Of a stretch of 64,000 bases of DNA, positions 33,838 through 45,060 are shown in pieces. The notes under the pieces are model-generated. The model did not search any database, had not been told where the DNA came from, and saw only the letters and a program-made list of their open reading frames with translations. Numbering within the stretch: position 1 is the stretch's first letter; each line of letters begins with the position of its first letter. This DNA is from Salminus brasiliensis (Eukaryota > Chordata > Actinopteri > Characiformes > Bryconidae), in NCBI RefSeq assembly GCF_030463535.1, contig NC_132899.1, positions 12,052,990-12,116,989 on the forward strand, written 5' to 3'. The translations under genes and the position numbers were made by a program.

Positions 33838-35376
33838 CCTGCTTCTTGCCAATATACAACTCTACACAGGCTAGTGGAGGTAAGGCAAATTCATAAGGTA
33901 GATGATCACCAGCGTTCTGCTGTTCTGAGGTGCTCTTTGTGTTTAAGTGGCCCAGTTGGTAGTGTCTTTGAATAGCCTGTGTGTGCTAATTCCCACATAC
34001 AGCCTCAATGGGACTCATTTATCTAATGCACTCCAGCATGAGTGGTTGAATTTAAATAAAGGTTGTTTAAAAAAAAAAAAAATCCTGGTTGTGTAACCCT
34101 GGATTATCAGTCCAGTCCACGGTTTCTTTCCGCCCCCTCTTGAAGCATTTTGTACAGAGTTGTTTCTAATTTAATTAGGCATGCTTTATTAAGTCTTATT
34201 TATGTTTATTCATGTTCTGATGTCCACATGTCTTTTGACCAGTTTGCTCTCAAATTTAAACGTGCTCGTTATATGAGAAGCCCACACATAACTGAACCCA
34301 CTGACAGGTCACTCTATCATGAGCACAGCCTCTCAGCCTTCCTGCATTGTTCAGCACTGAAGGTTTAGTGTAAAGTGCTGTAAGGTTATTGAGTTAGTGG
34401 AAAAGTCAAGCTTGTTGGCCTCCATGCAGGTTGCCAGCATAACTGCATGACCATATCTGAGTATTGATTTATAGTCAAGCTTTGTGTGTTTGTTGTAAGA
34501 AGGAGGCAGGGAGAGGAGGATGCTGAATTCCCTCCTTTCTGTATAAAATTACCACACCAAGGGATGTAACCGCAATATTTAGTACCTCTGAACCGCATAT
34601 TTATGTTAATGAGAAGGAAGGTATTTTACTCAGTTGGCAAGCCACTAGAACGGACATGCCAAGTCCAAACAGTTGCAGCCAGTCCATACTTTTCTTCTTT
34701 TCCATGTCTTGGCATACATGTAGATGTATGAAGCTCTAGGCTACACTGTTAAAAAATGGAAAAGTAGGTCTGGACTTACTTTATAATCTTTATTGGAAAA
34801 GTAAAAAAAAACTCTTAAACTTTAAAAGTCAATGTAAAGATTTGTGTAAAGGCCAGATTAAAATTGTCAAAAAAATAAAAACAAAGGGTGGGACTGTGAC
34901 TAGACCATTGTAAAAGTTTACATTTCTTATTGTTTAGTATACGTTTCTTATTGTGAGGTAGAAATGCTTGTGTCCTTTGTATCATTGTCTTGTTGCATGA
35001 CCCAACTGCACATTAGCTCACAGACTGACCATAAGCTGGTTGGTGCTGTGCTAATGCTGGTTAGAAAGAGACAGGCTCAAACTAGCATTATAACTCTTCC
35101 CATGGCAGTAGGTTGACTGGGAATGTATCCACGGGTTCATTTTTAGCGCTGGCCTTGGGTCCCTATGAATCTGCCTGGCAACACTTTAATCACTCAGTCA
35201 CTGACAGTCTTGCTCTTATACAATCCCTGACACTGAAACGTGCAGCCGTGTCTTTTTGCTCTCTGGCTTTATGTGCAGTTTCTTGACTTGCAGATACAGT
35301 CTTGTGATTTGTTCTCTGATGAATGCTCATTCAGTGATGTGCTGTCTCTCATTTCAGGTACAGGTGCCCCCACCAC

Positions 35377-36960
35377 ATGGAGAAGGTAGGCAAGGTGTGG
35401 AGCAACCTGAAGAGGGGATGTCAGTCTCTGCTCCACCCAGATGGAGGTTCCCGTGGGGACGTTCAGCCGCAGACTCAGCCAGATACGTTTTGTCAGAGAG
35501 TGGACCAGCCCGAGCGAGAGAGCACACCACAATCAGCCAGCCCTTCTCGCAACCGGTCAGCTCTCCCTCTGGTCTCCCGGAGAGTCAATGGGAGTGTTTC
35601 ACACCGGAATCATAACTGTGTGGCTGATGTTCCCCAGATATTGGAGATCACAGTAGAGCAGGACACAGAGGATGGACGTGTCCCTCTGGGTACCCGCAGA
35701 GACTCTTATTCACGTCATGCTCCATGGAGTGGCAAAAAGAGGCACTCCTGCTCCACCAAGGCACAGAGTTCCTTGGAGACCACTGAACGACGGAGTGGCC
35801 GCTCCCGTCGTAGGCATGGGACAAGTGGCATCAGCAGGGAAGAGCTGGAGCCAGGAGCACCACGCTCCCTGCGCCAGCAATTTAATGACACAATGGGCCT
35901 GTGCCTCCCTCTTCGCTCTTCGTCACGCAGCACCCAATTGCGGCCACCTAAGCGCAAGATCCAGATCACGGAGCTCATGCTAGAGACGTGCCCCTTCCCA
36001 CCTGGCTCAGACCTTGCCCGCAAATGGCACCTTATTAAACAGCATACAGCGCCTGTTACAGCCACAACAGTGGACTGTTCCACGGAAGGCCCTGATGCCA
36101 CTCGTGCATCTCCAGAGGATGAGGAAGAGCGACTGCGTGAACGACGAAGGCTCAGTATAGAAGAGGGCGTAGACCCACCACCTGATGCCCAGATACACAC
36201 TGTGGAGGCCATTACAGCTCCCTTGGCCTCCATCTACAAGCTGGGACCCAAACTAACCCCCGGGATGGGGGAGACCCCGGGCAATAGCCAGGGAGCCACG
36301 GCAGCTGACTGCGACTCCGAAGACGATGACTCCACCACCCTTTGCTTGCAGGCTCGTCGGCCCAAGCAGCGGCACATCTCAGCAGAGAGCCACCTGGGCA
36401 GTAAGCAGGCAGGGCCGTGGAAGGTGCACACACAGATTGACTACATCCACTGCCTAGTACCTGACCTGCTGCAGATCACAGCGCTGCCGTGCTACTGGGG
36501 CGTGATGGACCGCTACGAGGCTGAGGCGCTGCTGGATGGCCGGCCCGAGGGCACCTTCCTGCTGCGCGATTCGGCCCAGGAAGACTACCTGTTCTCCGTT
36601 AGCTTTCGCCGTTACGGCCGCTCGCTACATGCGCGCATCGAGCAGTGGAACCACAACTTCAGCTTTGACGCCCATGACCCCTGCGTGTTCCATGCGGCGA
36701 CAGTGACAGCATTGTTGGAGCACTACAAGGACCCCAGTGCCTGCATGTTCTTCGAGCCTCTGCTTACCTCACCCCTCCACCGGACCTTTCCGTTTGGCCT
36801 GCAGAGCCTGGCTCGGGCCGCCATCTGCCGTGGGACCACCTACGACGGCATAACAACGCTGCCTCTGCCACCAGCACTGCAAGACTATCTCAGGGAGTAT
36901 CACTATAAGCAGAGGGTGCGTGTGCGCTGGCTGGAGCGAGAACCGCTCAAGGCCAAGTGA
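35377..36960 (+). CDS. socs5: Suppressor of cytokine signaling 5, complete coding exon
   Basis: A single 527-codon frame (human SOCS5 has 536). SOCS5 is a substrate adaptor for an Elongin B/C-Cullin 5 ubiquitin ligase; it dampens IL-4/JAK-STAT signalling and promotes EGF receptor turnover. The long SOCS4/5-type N-terminus has the conserved start [10 protein letters not shown] and the [11 protein letters not shown] block near residue 108. The JAK-interaction region is at about 165-230 ([33 protein letters not shown]). The SH2 domain covers about 371-466, with the phosphotyrosine-binding arginine R397 in FLLRDS. The SOCS box is at about 466-510 ([21 protein letters not shown]), and the tail is VRWLEREP. 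The SOCS5-specific N-terminus separates it from SOCS4. Start at 35377 follows the acceptor by 19 bases; an upstream ATG at 35256 is out of frame and before the acceptor. The socs5a or socs5b copy is not determined. Confidence 0.97.
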   Translation: MEKVGKVWSNLKRGCQSLLHPDGGSRGDVQPQTQPDTFCQRVDQPERESTPQSASPSRNRSALPLVSRRVNGSVSHRNHNCVADVPQILEITVEQDTEDGRVPLGTRRDSYSRHAPWSGKKRHSCSTKAQSSLETTERRSGRSRRRHGTSGISREELEPGAPRSLRQQFNDTMGLCLPLRSSSRSTQLRPPKRKIQITELMLETCPFPPGSDLARKWHLIKQHTAPVTATTVDCSTEGPDATRASPEDEEERLRERRRLSIEEGVDPPPDAQIHTVEAITAPLASIYKLGPKLTPGMGETPGNSQGATAADCDSEDDDSTTLCLQARRPKQRHISAESHLGSKQAGPWKVHTQIDYIHCLVPDLLQITALPCYWGVMDRYEAEALLDGRPEGTFLLRDSAQEDYLFSVSFRRYGRSLHARIEQWNHNFSFDAHDPCVFHAATVTALLEHYKDPSACMFFEPLLTSPLHRTFPFGLQSLARAAICRGTTYDGITTLPLPPALQDYLREYHYKQRVRVRWLEREPLKAK

Positions 36961-39400
36961 GATGAAGCTGACCTAGAGCTCTGCTCCTGCTAGACTAAGA
37001 AAGGGGTTTAGGCATGGGAGGGGGTTACACTGTGTACCAAGCAGCAGGGGTTAAGGGGCTCTCTCAGAAGAGTAGTCCATTCAGCACTTTGCGGAGTTGG
37101 GGAATTTGAGTTCTATTGTGAGGAAGGGCTTTTTGGGTTAGAGGTGGAGAAACTGGAGAGGAAGCAAGGGGGTCTGAATCTGAACACAATATATAAGCTT
37201 CTGTCTTTCTCTTATTTCTTGTTTTTGTTGATTTCTTATTACTCAACACCAACAAATAGAAACACTTAGGTTATACAGCTAAAGTGGCTCTCCAGTAGAC
37301 ATAATCAGTCTTCAGCTTCTGGACTTATAGACTGAAGCAGTGGGGTCTTAGATTTAATTTAACCCCCCCAGCCTCTTTTTTTGCAGTGCTCAAAGGAAGA
37401 GGGGGGGTGCACTTGTAAAGGATATGCTCATGCACCTCTGCGCTCTCACTGCTTGACTACATGGTTTTAGTCTTTTTCACTGTGTTGGTTCACTTTCACA
37501 CACTAATTGTACAGTTGTGCAGCCGTTCGCCTCCCTGCTTTCTTCAGAGTGCATTGTACAAATGCATTTGTTAACTTTTAAGGTCATATCGTGGACAGTT
37601 TGGGCCGGGTGGGGGGGTGGGTGTTGGGAGGGGCTGAGCTGTGATCAAGTTGTTACGTTTACCCATAATCCTTTGCTTTCATGGTGCTCTGTTAGTGGTT
37701 TCCAAGGCAACGTTCTGTTGGGAAACGTTTGGAGTGGAGCAGGCATTGAAGAGCAGGAAACGAAAGGGGGATTTACCCTATTCACAGAGAACAACAGAGA
37801 GGGGTCCATGAAAGATGGATTGATTTAGGCCCCATTGTCGGCAGAAGGGCTCTGTGACGTTCTGCTTCTTTTTCACTTCCAGGAAGTGACCGTGGACGAT
37901 GATGCATAATGTGGCTACAGTGTTGATTTGTGTCATGTGATGTGGGTGCGCCTGGTTTTTGGGGGAAAGAAAAAGGAGAAAAAAAAAAAAAAGGAAACAT
38001 ACTCTACGCGTGAACGCTCTGTTGCTATCAGTATGTTTTGTAATCATTGATTCCTACCACTAATTGCACAGGCAGTGGTGATGATTCTAATTGTGTGTTG
38101 TCTCTTTTTTTTGTATTGTGAATGGACTGTCAGTGCCGTGGGAGCTGGGCACTGATGAAGGGCACTTTAACTCAACTGTGCTTATTTTAGTGGGAGCAGC
38201 AGAGGAAGTATAAATGTAATCGTCGCGCTGTCATGCAAAAACCATGTAGCTTTTTTTTTTTTTTACAGAAAAAGGACACAACTTTCAATGGAAGTCAATA
38301 TGAAAATCTTTTGTTTTGAGTCATTTTGGAGCATTTCTATTGGACCATTTATCAGGAAATTTGGACACAATGTAAAAAAAAACTGCCAGATTCAAATTGG
38401 GTCAAAAAGTGAAAAATTTCAAGGTCTTTGCTTGACAGCAAGAAATTACATATATATAAATCCTACAACACTGGGACCATTGTTGTTAGACATACACACA
38501 TTCACATACAAACACACATGCACATAAATGCATATGCATATACATATACATATACATAACCAGACTCTCTAAGCTCACCTTGTCTGATCCACATTGCACT
38601 AGACAGGACTGAAGACTGTGTCTTGTGACGATCGGTGGCAATGCAAGCACTGTGTGCACGAAGCTCGCTTGGTTAAGTGGTTTGGGTTAAATGGGAGTTG
38701 TTGAAATGTAAGTAATGGGCAAGTTACGTTATACATTCAGATTCCTGCGACATTGCAGTACCACAGCCTCAAAGGCTAAGCTCAGTTCCTGCACCAAGTG
38801 CAAATCAATAAGGCCCATTTAACTTCTGACCTTTTGAACGTATGTATGTAACTGAAAGAATGGATTTGATGTGTCCTAGCAGCTCATCCTGGCTGGCAGA
38901 GGAAAGATGCTATTTTAAAAGAAGACACACTGCGCCTGTAGCAGTGCAGTTCATTTGTTTTTATTTGTGTAGAGCCCAAACATCCCATGCATTTACATCT
39001 GATGTTGAAACTGAAACCATAGCCTTGTCACCTAGGCAGTGTGCCTTCAGAGCTGTAGAGTTGTCTGTCATTCAGTTTTGCATAATGCATCAACAAAATC
39101 TAAGCTTGTGCTTACAGTACGCAACAGCATGGTGTTTGAGATATCATTTGACTATCAGGCTCACAGAACTCCCTTTTTTTTGCTGATTGGATCTGGGAGA
39201 TGTGGCGATCTACTCGTGCCCCCCCTGTGCAATCCAGATCAATAGGTCTTCCCACCAGTAGGCTTTCCTTGCACAAGAGTGGATGTGAAGTCGAGGGTTC
39301 TGAGGTTGTGCATGGTTTTAAAGACATGCCTGAGTAAGGAACTTCAGGTCTGAGCCTGTATGACGTATGGGGAAAAATAAATGTTTCAAAAATACAAAAA
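36961..39400 (+). other. Probable socs5 3' UTR
   Basis: About 2.4 kb after the stop codon is free of recognisable transposons, unlike its surroundings. It ends near AATAAA at 39376-39381 with a GT-containing sequence just after. A second candidate signal lies at 42856-42861. Length and lack of repeats fit a long 3' UTR like that of mammalian SOCS5. The end is inferred. Confidence 0.5.
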
Positions 39401-39667
39401 CTTGGCATCCTGTGGTAAACAGAAAAGGCAGAATATTAATTTTCCCCACGAATATCATTTATCATTGCTGTAGTGGAAAACAAAGTTTTTAGTTTTTCCC
39501 GTTTAGTATTTTTATTTTTGTTTAGCTTTGTTTTTTCTACATTCTTGTGTAAACATTTCATGATGAGCTGACCCAGGAGGACTGGTCCAACATTACTTTG
39601 CATAACATTTCTTTACATAACTTGCATTAAAATATAAAAATGTTTGTTTTTTTCCATTTTCGAGATG

Positions 39668-40057
39668 CACTATATGAACAAAAGTTTTGGGACACCTGCA
39701 TCAAGGGTATAAAATAAAATGCTTTTCATGGCAGGCTTTCTATTAGATTTTGGAGCATTGCTAAAAAGATTTTCTACTGCACCTCCAACTCCTCAGTTTA
39801 TAAAGTACTGGGTGGAGCACCATAATTGCAGAGAACGCTGCTCCACAGCTCGATACCGGTGGGGCTTTATACCCCTCTAGCCAACGTCTGGCGTTAGGCA
39901 TGGCACAGTAGGTTCATGCTTATCTGCTCCAGAGTGTCTTGTTCTGTTGGCAGTACTTCTCTACAGGGACTAGACAAGCTGTCTAGTCTTTGCAGCTTAG
40001 AGTAGCTGAATGCATACGTTAGAAGGGGTGTCCATAAAGATTTGGACGTATAGTGTA
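39668..40057 (+). mobile_element. Tc1-type MITE, copy H
   Basis: The left end CACTATATGAACAAAAGTTT and the right end AAAGATTTGGACGTATAGTG are imperfect inverted repeats. The interior keeps TCTATTAGATTTTGGAGCAT, CCCCTCTAGCCAACGTCTGG and TACTTCTCTACAGGGACTAG. It marks the likely outer limit of the socs5 3' UTR. Confidence 0.8.
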
Positions 40058-41476
40058 CATGAAATATTGCCATGAGCAAGCTAGTGTTACTGTGCGCTGA
40101 TTTGACACTGCATGAAAGTATAGTACTGACTGTTATATGACCGTTATATGAATCACATCTTGACCGATCTCACTAGTTGCTTGGCCTTTTTGGTGAGAAT
40201 GCTAGTCTGCTGGTGTCAGTTCAGTGTACAGGAGTGTTTTGCTTGTATGTATTATTAAAGTAGCAGTCTTTGTGTTTTACTGTGTACCATAACACATTTT
40301 ATAAATCTGAGTACATTAGGGGAAATTGTTACACATGACAAAATGCGTTAGATTCAGGGCCTTTATGTTTTCCACATTGCCAGTTTTTAGAAAACACCAT
40401 TAATTTTTCCCATAGAGATAAATGGCTTATTCCAGGGTCGGCCTGGTTGCATACAGCGAACTACAAAATTACGCCACATCCTCCAAAGTCTGTTGCAGAG
40501 TTATTAGGTTTTTAGGATTGGCATGTATGGGAAGCACAGGGTCCCCACTAAATGAGTCTAATCCCCCAGCTCTGCTCAGCAGGGGTGGTGGCCATGGGGC
40601 AGGCGTAGGCTCACCTGAAAACAGTGGTCTTTTGATAAGATTTTGGCTGTCCTTCTCACTGCCTGCCTGTAAAGGTGTCATGCTTGGCCTGGCTCCAAGT
40701 GCTCTCATTAAACTTGACTGTGTGTGTGTGTGTGTGCACATTTATCGGTGGGGCAGTAGTTGATTGCAGTTGATTGGTGGGTAAGGTGTAATAGGGGAAG
40801 AGGTAGGGTGTTGTATGGACCCCCTGATATGGCTCCTCTCTCTCTCCTATCTTGTTTTACTAGAGAGATGTAGTGGATAAACATATATTGATACAGATTT
40901 TAAAAGAAACTATTTTTAAATATTAGTTATCATAACGAAAGGCAATAAGTCATTGCCCTTGGGTTTAGCTAACATGATGGCCCAACAGGGGGTGGGTCAC
41001 AAGTCAGATCGTAAAGTTCATAACATACGAGCATATGCAATGGAGATCGCCCAGAAACCCAAACCAACTGGTGACAGTGTCTCAAATGTGTATTAGAGAA
41101 AGTATGTATTAAAGTGACCAAAGGTTCTGGTTTTGGCTAAAGCAGATCCAGATTAATTCATTGACCAGAGAAGGGATGGGCTTGCTGCATCTTCCTCTCT
41201 GAATCAATACAGTACAATACAACATTTACAGGTGAAACATTTCAGAGATGCAGAGGAGCCGGCTTCGAGACCCAACAAAGGTGCTGATTTGGCTCTCTGT
41301 GACTTTTGTTTTTTTTCTTAAAGTGCCTTTCCCTTCTAACAATCTTCAAACTACCAAGAAATTTCAACTTTCAGCATCCAGGGTTCTGGTGCGCATCAGA
41401 CAACTTGCGGTCAAGTAAAGATTTCCTATTATGTAGTAAGAACTTTAAAAAATAGTCATGTAGTAAGATGTAATAG

Positions 41477-41516
<40 letters not shown>

Positions 41517-42625
41517 CATGTGTGTAGATATGTATGTTTGCTGAAAGGGGAAGATGGTAATTATGATAATGCCATAAGGTTTGGTATAAGGAAATGGCTT
41601 ATGGCTTGTAACTCAGCCCATATTTTAGCACCTGATTATGTTCTAGACTAGCCTTTCTAATAGATCACCCCACACATGCTGTTTTATGGTACCGTTTTTA
41701 AATGTTTGTAGTTACAGGCCACCTGGTGTACGTTTGACTCAATGCCTTCCTGCACCTAGAGAGAAGCTGCATGGACAGGTCTACATTCTCTCAGGCCACC
41801 AAGTGACCTACAGTGAGCCTGATGTTGATGCTGATTTTGAGAGGCCAGTTGTTTACTTGATTCTGAATCGTACGTGAAACGAAGAATGCTTTTTTTTAAT
41901 GGTCTCCTGGTCAAGCATGTGGGTAAACCTAGCCAGAGTATCTAGTTTTGTTTTTATTAAAGGAGTATGCGTTGATATGACGACACTGCAGTTACAGATG
42001 TAAGGGAACTTCTTGCAAGCCATTTCATAAGTAACGTTGCACACTTACCATAGGAGAGATTGTTTCCTGTTCAATGTTATCTGGCATGATTTCTGTACAC
42101 ATAGAGTAGGGTTGAGTATAGCAAGCTTAGGCAGAAAAAGTGATTTTAAAAGATTTACCGGTTGTCTGACTGACTTGTTTGAATTCTATGTATTTACATT
42201 AAGAAAACAAAAAAAGAAAGAATGAGTCCTTTTGAGATGCAATGGATCGTGAACATCACCATGGTTACAACTCTGTCACTTTAATGCTGTATATGCACAT
42301 TTAGTGGAGGGGAAGGGCATCGAAGGTGGGGATGGAGGCGGGGCAGGGTCAGAACTTGGACGGGATAGAGATGACTTTTCTACCACCCACCCGCCCGCCC
42401 CCACCTTATTGATTTGACTGCCAAAGCCCCTCAGAGCACTTGCCCAGAGCACCATCATGGGCCGTCTTGAACTACGAGTATATCACTCTCTTTTCTCACC
42501 CTTGATTTGCGTCATTTTTATTGTTCATCTTTGTTTTTACACTGCCCAAGGTTTGTACTGTACAGTGTAATCACTCACCCTTTCTCTGTTCTCAATGTCC
42601 TCTCTCTGCCTATATCTCTCGCTCG

Positions 42626-42662
<37 letters not shown>

Positions 42663-42940
42663 TTTTTCTATCTATTATGTACAGTTAACGGTCCTTACTT
42701 CAGGCTATGTTACTAAGTTGCTCTGTCGTATTATTTTGTTTGACTTTGGGTTACAGTATGCTGTTCGGGGGGCAGAGGGGCAGTGTTCCTCTCCCACCAG
42801 TAGCTGTCACTCTCGGTGCTCTTCGCTTATGCTTCATTGTCTTAATATTCAAAAAAATAAATAAATAAACAAGTCATGTGTAGTTTGCTTCGGTCAAATT
42901 ATTTTTTAGACTGGGTGCAGGGTTCTTTCCATCTATCTTT
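40058..42940. other. Flank downstream of socs5, no gene
   Basis: Contains (GT)n at 41479-41511 and (TC)n at 42629-42659. No protein signature was found. An AATAAA at 42856-42861 followed by GTCATGTGTAGTTTG could be a distal poly(A) site if the socs5 transcript is extended. Confidence 0.4.
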
Positions 42941-42942
42941 CT

Positions 42943-42950
<8 letters not shown>

Positions 42951-42983
<33 letters not shown>
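42951..42983. repeat. (CA)n microsatellite
   Basis: About 16 CA units after a short (TC) run. Confidence 0.95.
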
Positions 42984-42985
<2 letters not shown>

Positions 42986-44240
42986 CTTTACGCCAAACGC
43001 TGTCATGAGGTTCTGATATATAGACTTTGTGACCTGTGACAGTTCACATGTGTCGTGTCACTGTACAACACCACTGCAGCAGCGCAATCCCTACATGACC
43101 TCGTCCACCCTTTCCCTCATTCTGACGAGAAGAAGCAGACTCCGTCTAGACTGAACCCTTCCAACAGCAAAGGCCTGGGGACTAGACCATGGCCTGGACC
43201 CAGGTTGGCTTAGGTCTCCCCATTTTACTGTGTGCTCCTTTGAAGTCGGGTATAAATAGAAAGTGGGTTATGGGTTTCAAGTGATCTGCTAGAGGCCTCT
43301 GAATAATTGAAGCCTAGCATTGACAGAGGAGGAAAAAGGAAGAGCAGAGGCTGGAGGGAGCGGGAATGAGACGCACAAAAAAACTGTGTTCCAAAATGAA
43401 TTGCAAAGTTGGAAATAGGAGCAACCTAATCAACACTGACATTCACTAATGTTTGCAGTTTACAAGAACAAGGGGATCCATCAATATAAAAGCAGGGCTG
43501 AAAACAATTCTGTGCTTTAAAAACACATTATTACTCTGATGTAGATTTTTCTCAAAAACAAATTTAAGAACTAAGGCGAATAAGTTACCGGTGAATGAGG
43601 CCCATTGTTCCTAGTTCAATGTTCTTTAGTTTTGTACTGAAGCTTTGAGGCAAATTTAAGTAATAAATGCTTATACTCCACCACAAAACTGCAAATTGCA
43701 CCTAACAAATCACAAAATGATAAAGCGAGACTGTTTTAAACTATTGAGTATCAGGATTATATCTGGAAAGGGCCAAGCCACATAAAATGCAAGGGTAAAC
43801 TCACCCATTTAAACCAAATACAAATCCCATCACTTAAACCACTTCAGGAGGTGGTCTGAGACACATTTGAGCAATGTTATAGCAGTGTGAACGCATCTCC
43901 AAGACACATTAAATGACCAATATCCCTCCCAGTGCAACCAAAACACCAGTAATAATTGCTGGGCAATTAATGAATTTACATTTTCCGTTCTACAAAGCAA
44001 TCAGATTTCAGTCTGAATAACTGGAGACATGCTTGACTACCTAGTGTAAACACATAAATCTAAAATCTTACCAGGATACAAACTAGTGACGAGGTGTAAA
44101 CAGGGTCTGTTATGTAATAATTCTGATAACTTAAGTTTTAAAGTTTGGGGGGAGGGTCTCCAATTCACCCTCAAAGAGCTGGTGTGGCTGCAGGTACTCT
44201 TATAAACCAAGCAGGAATGCACATGACCTGCTATTAGAAG
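42984..44240. other. Intergenic, no recognised feature
   Basis: A GGTATAAATAG TATA-like sequence near 43250 stands alone and is not followed by a recognisable exon. Confidence 0.4.
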
Positions 44241-44372
44241 GGCAGTGATTCTCAAACCTGTCCTCAGGAAACCTTCAGATAACCCACATTTCTGCTTTAT
44301 ACCTGCATAGCAAATTAGTTTTCAGCAAAAATGTGGACCATCTAAGGGCCTCTTGGGACTGGAGCACCACTG
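44241..44372. mobile_element. Short foldback element
   Basis: The left arm TCTCAAACCTGTCCTCAGGA, then CCCACATTT, pairs imperfectly with the right arm AAAATGTGGACC, then GGGACTGGAGCACCACTGC. It is similar in design to the arms at 14100 and 15280. Confidence 0.5.
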
Positions 44373-44943
44373 CTCTAATATGTTTTGGTACTTCTTATTT
44401 TCTGATGATATATTTTAATAGATGTCAGAATTTCTTTTTAATAAATGAACAAACTGCCCTGTTGCAGTGATGACAGTACCACTGTGAGCTTGGTTAGTAT
44501 TTCCGGTGCCCTCTCTCAGGAACCCCTCTGTCTTCTTTTAGTTGACCATGTCCAGGTCTCCACAGCCAGGAAGTGTGTGTATCTGGACTGGCAGGGGCTC
44601 CACACAGCTACGCTAAGTGTGGAGCTGCCTTGAAGACGCTGTCCCCATGCTATATATGCCCAGGCATCTGGGCCCTGGAAATAACACCAACAGTTTGAAA
44701 TAGTAGTGTCTCTGCCTGATTCTCTCTCTCTCTCTTCCTGGTTTGCTCACTCGCTCTCTTTTGGCATAGGAAGACTGAGAATTTCAGAATATACTCTATA
44801 CTGTCAACTGAGATAATGGAAGCACTGCAGAGTTCAGCATTTGACCTCATTAAACACATCTGATTCAGTACACTTGTGTCTGAAAGGGAAAACCAAAGCA
44901 GTAGCAAGCATTGCTCCTAGAACTGAACCATGCTATAGAAATG

Positions 44944-45060
44944 AACCCTGGTCCTGGATTACCCCTGTTCTGTACAGGCTTGCTAATTGGATGATTAGTT
45001 GGATCATGTGTTGAAACAGGAGAATCACACTGTGCAGAACAGGGTTTACTTTGAGACCAG
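44944..45060. mobile_element. Short foldback element
   Basis: The left arm CCCTGGTCCTGGATTACCCC, then TGTTCTGTACAG, is complementary to the right arm CTGTGCAGAACAGGGTTTAC, then TTTGAGACCAGAG. It shares the CTGGTCCTGGA...CTGCACA arm motif with the element at 14.1-15.3 kb. Confidence 0.6.

Larger units (their letters stand above)
24818..35357 (+). other. Probable socs5 intron 1 (about 10.5 kb)
   Basis: Bounded by GTAAGT at 24818 and CATTTCAG ending at 35357. It contains an (ATG)n microsatellite (25267-25294), a MITE (27199-27530), a nested SINE/MITE (29559-30190), an (ATTT)n run (31762-31799), a LINE relic (32110-33310), a Tc1 end (33493-33650) and a MITE (33666-33837). The stretches 24901-27198, 27531-29558, 30191-31760 and 33838-35357 show no gene. 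A transcript would be needed to prove this intron. Confidence 0.5.

Noticed and set aside
35256-35615. Alternative 119-codon frame overlapping the start of socs5
   Set aside because: It is in another frame, begins before the splice acceptor at 35357 and matches nothing; the 527-codon frame is clearly SOCS5.
35715-36433. Antisense frames within the socs5 coding exon
   Set aside because: Long antisense frames are expected opposite GC-rich coding DNA; no conserved protein content was seen.
43240-43260. TATA-like GGTATAAATAG as a promoter
   Set aside because: There is no downstream exon, CpG enrichment or initiator context to support it.
44445-44633. 62-codon plus-strand frame
   Set aside because: It is short, without recognisable domains, splice partners or conserved start context.
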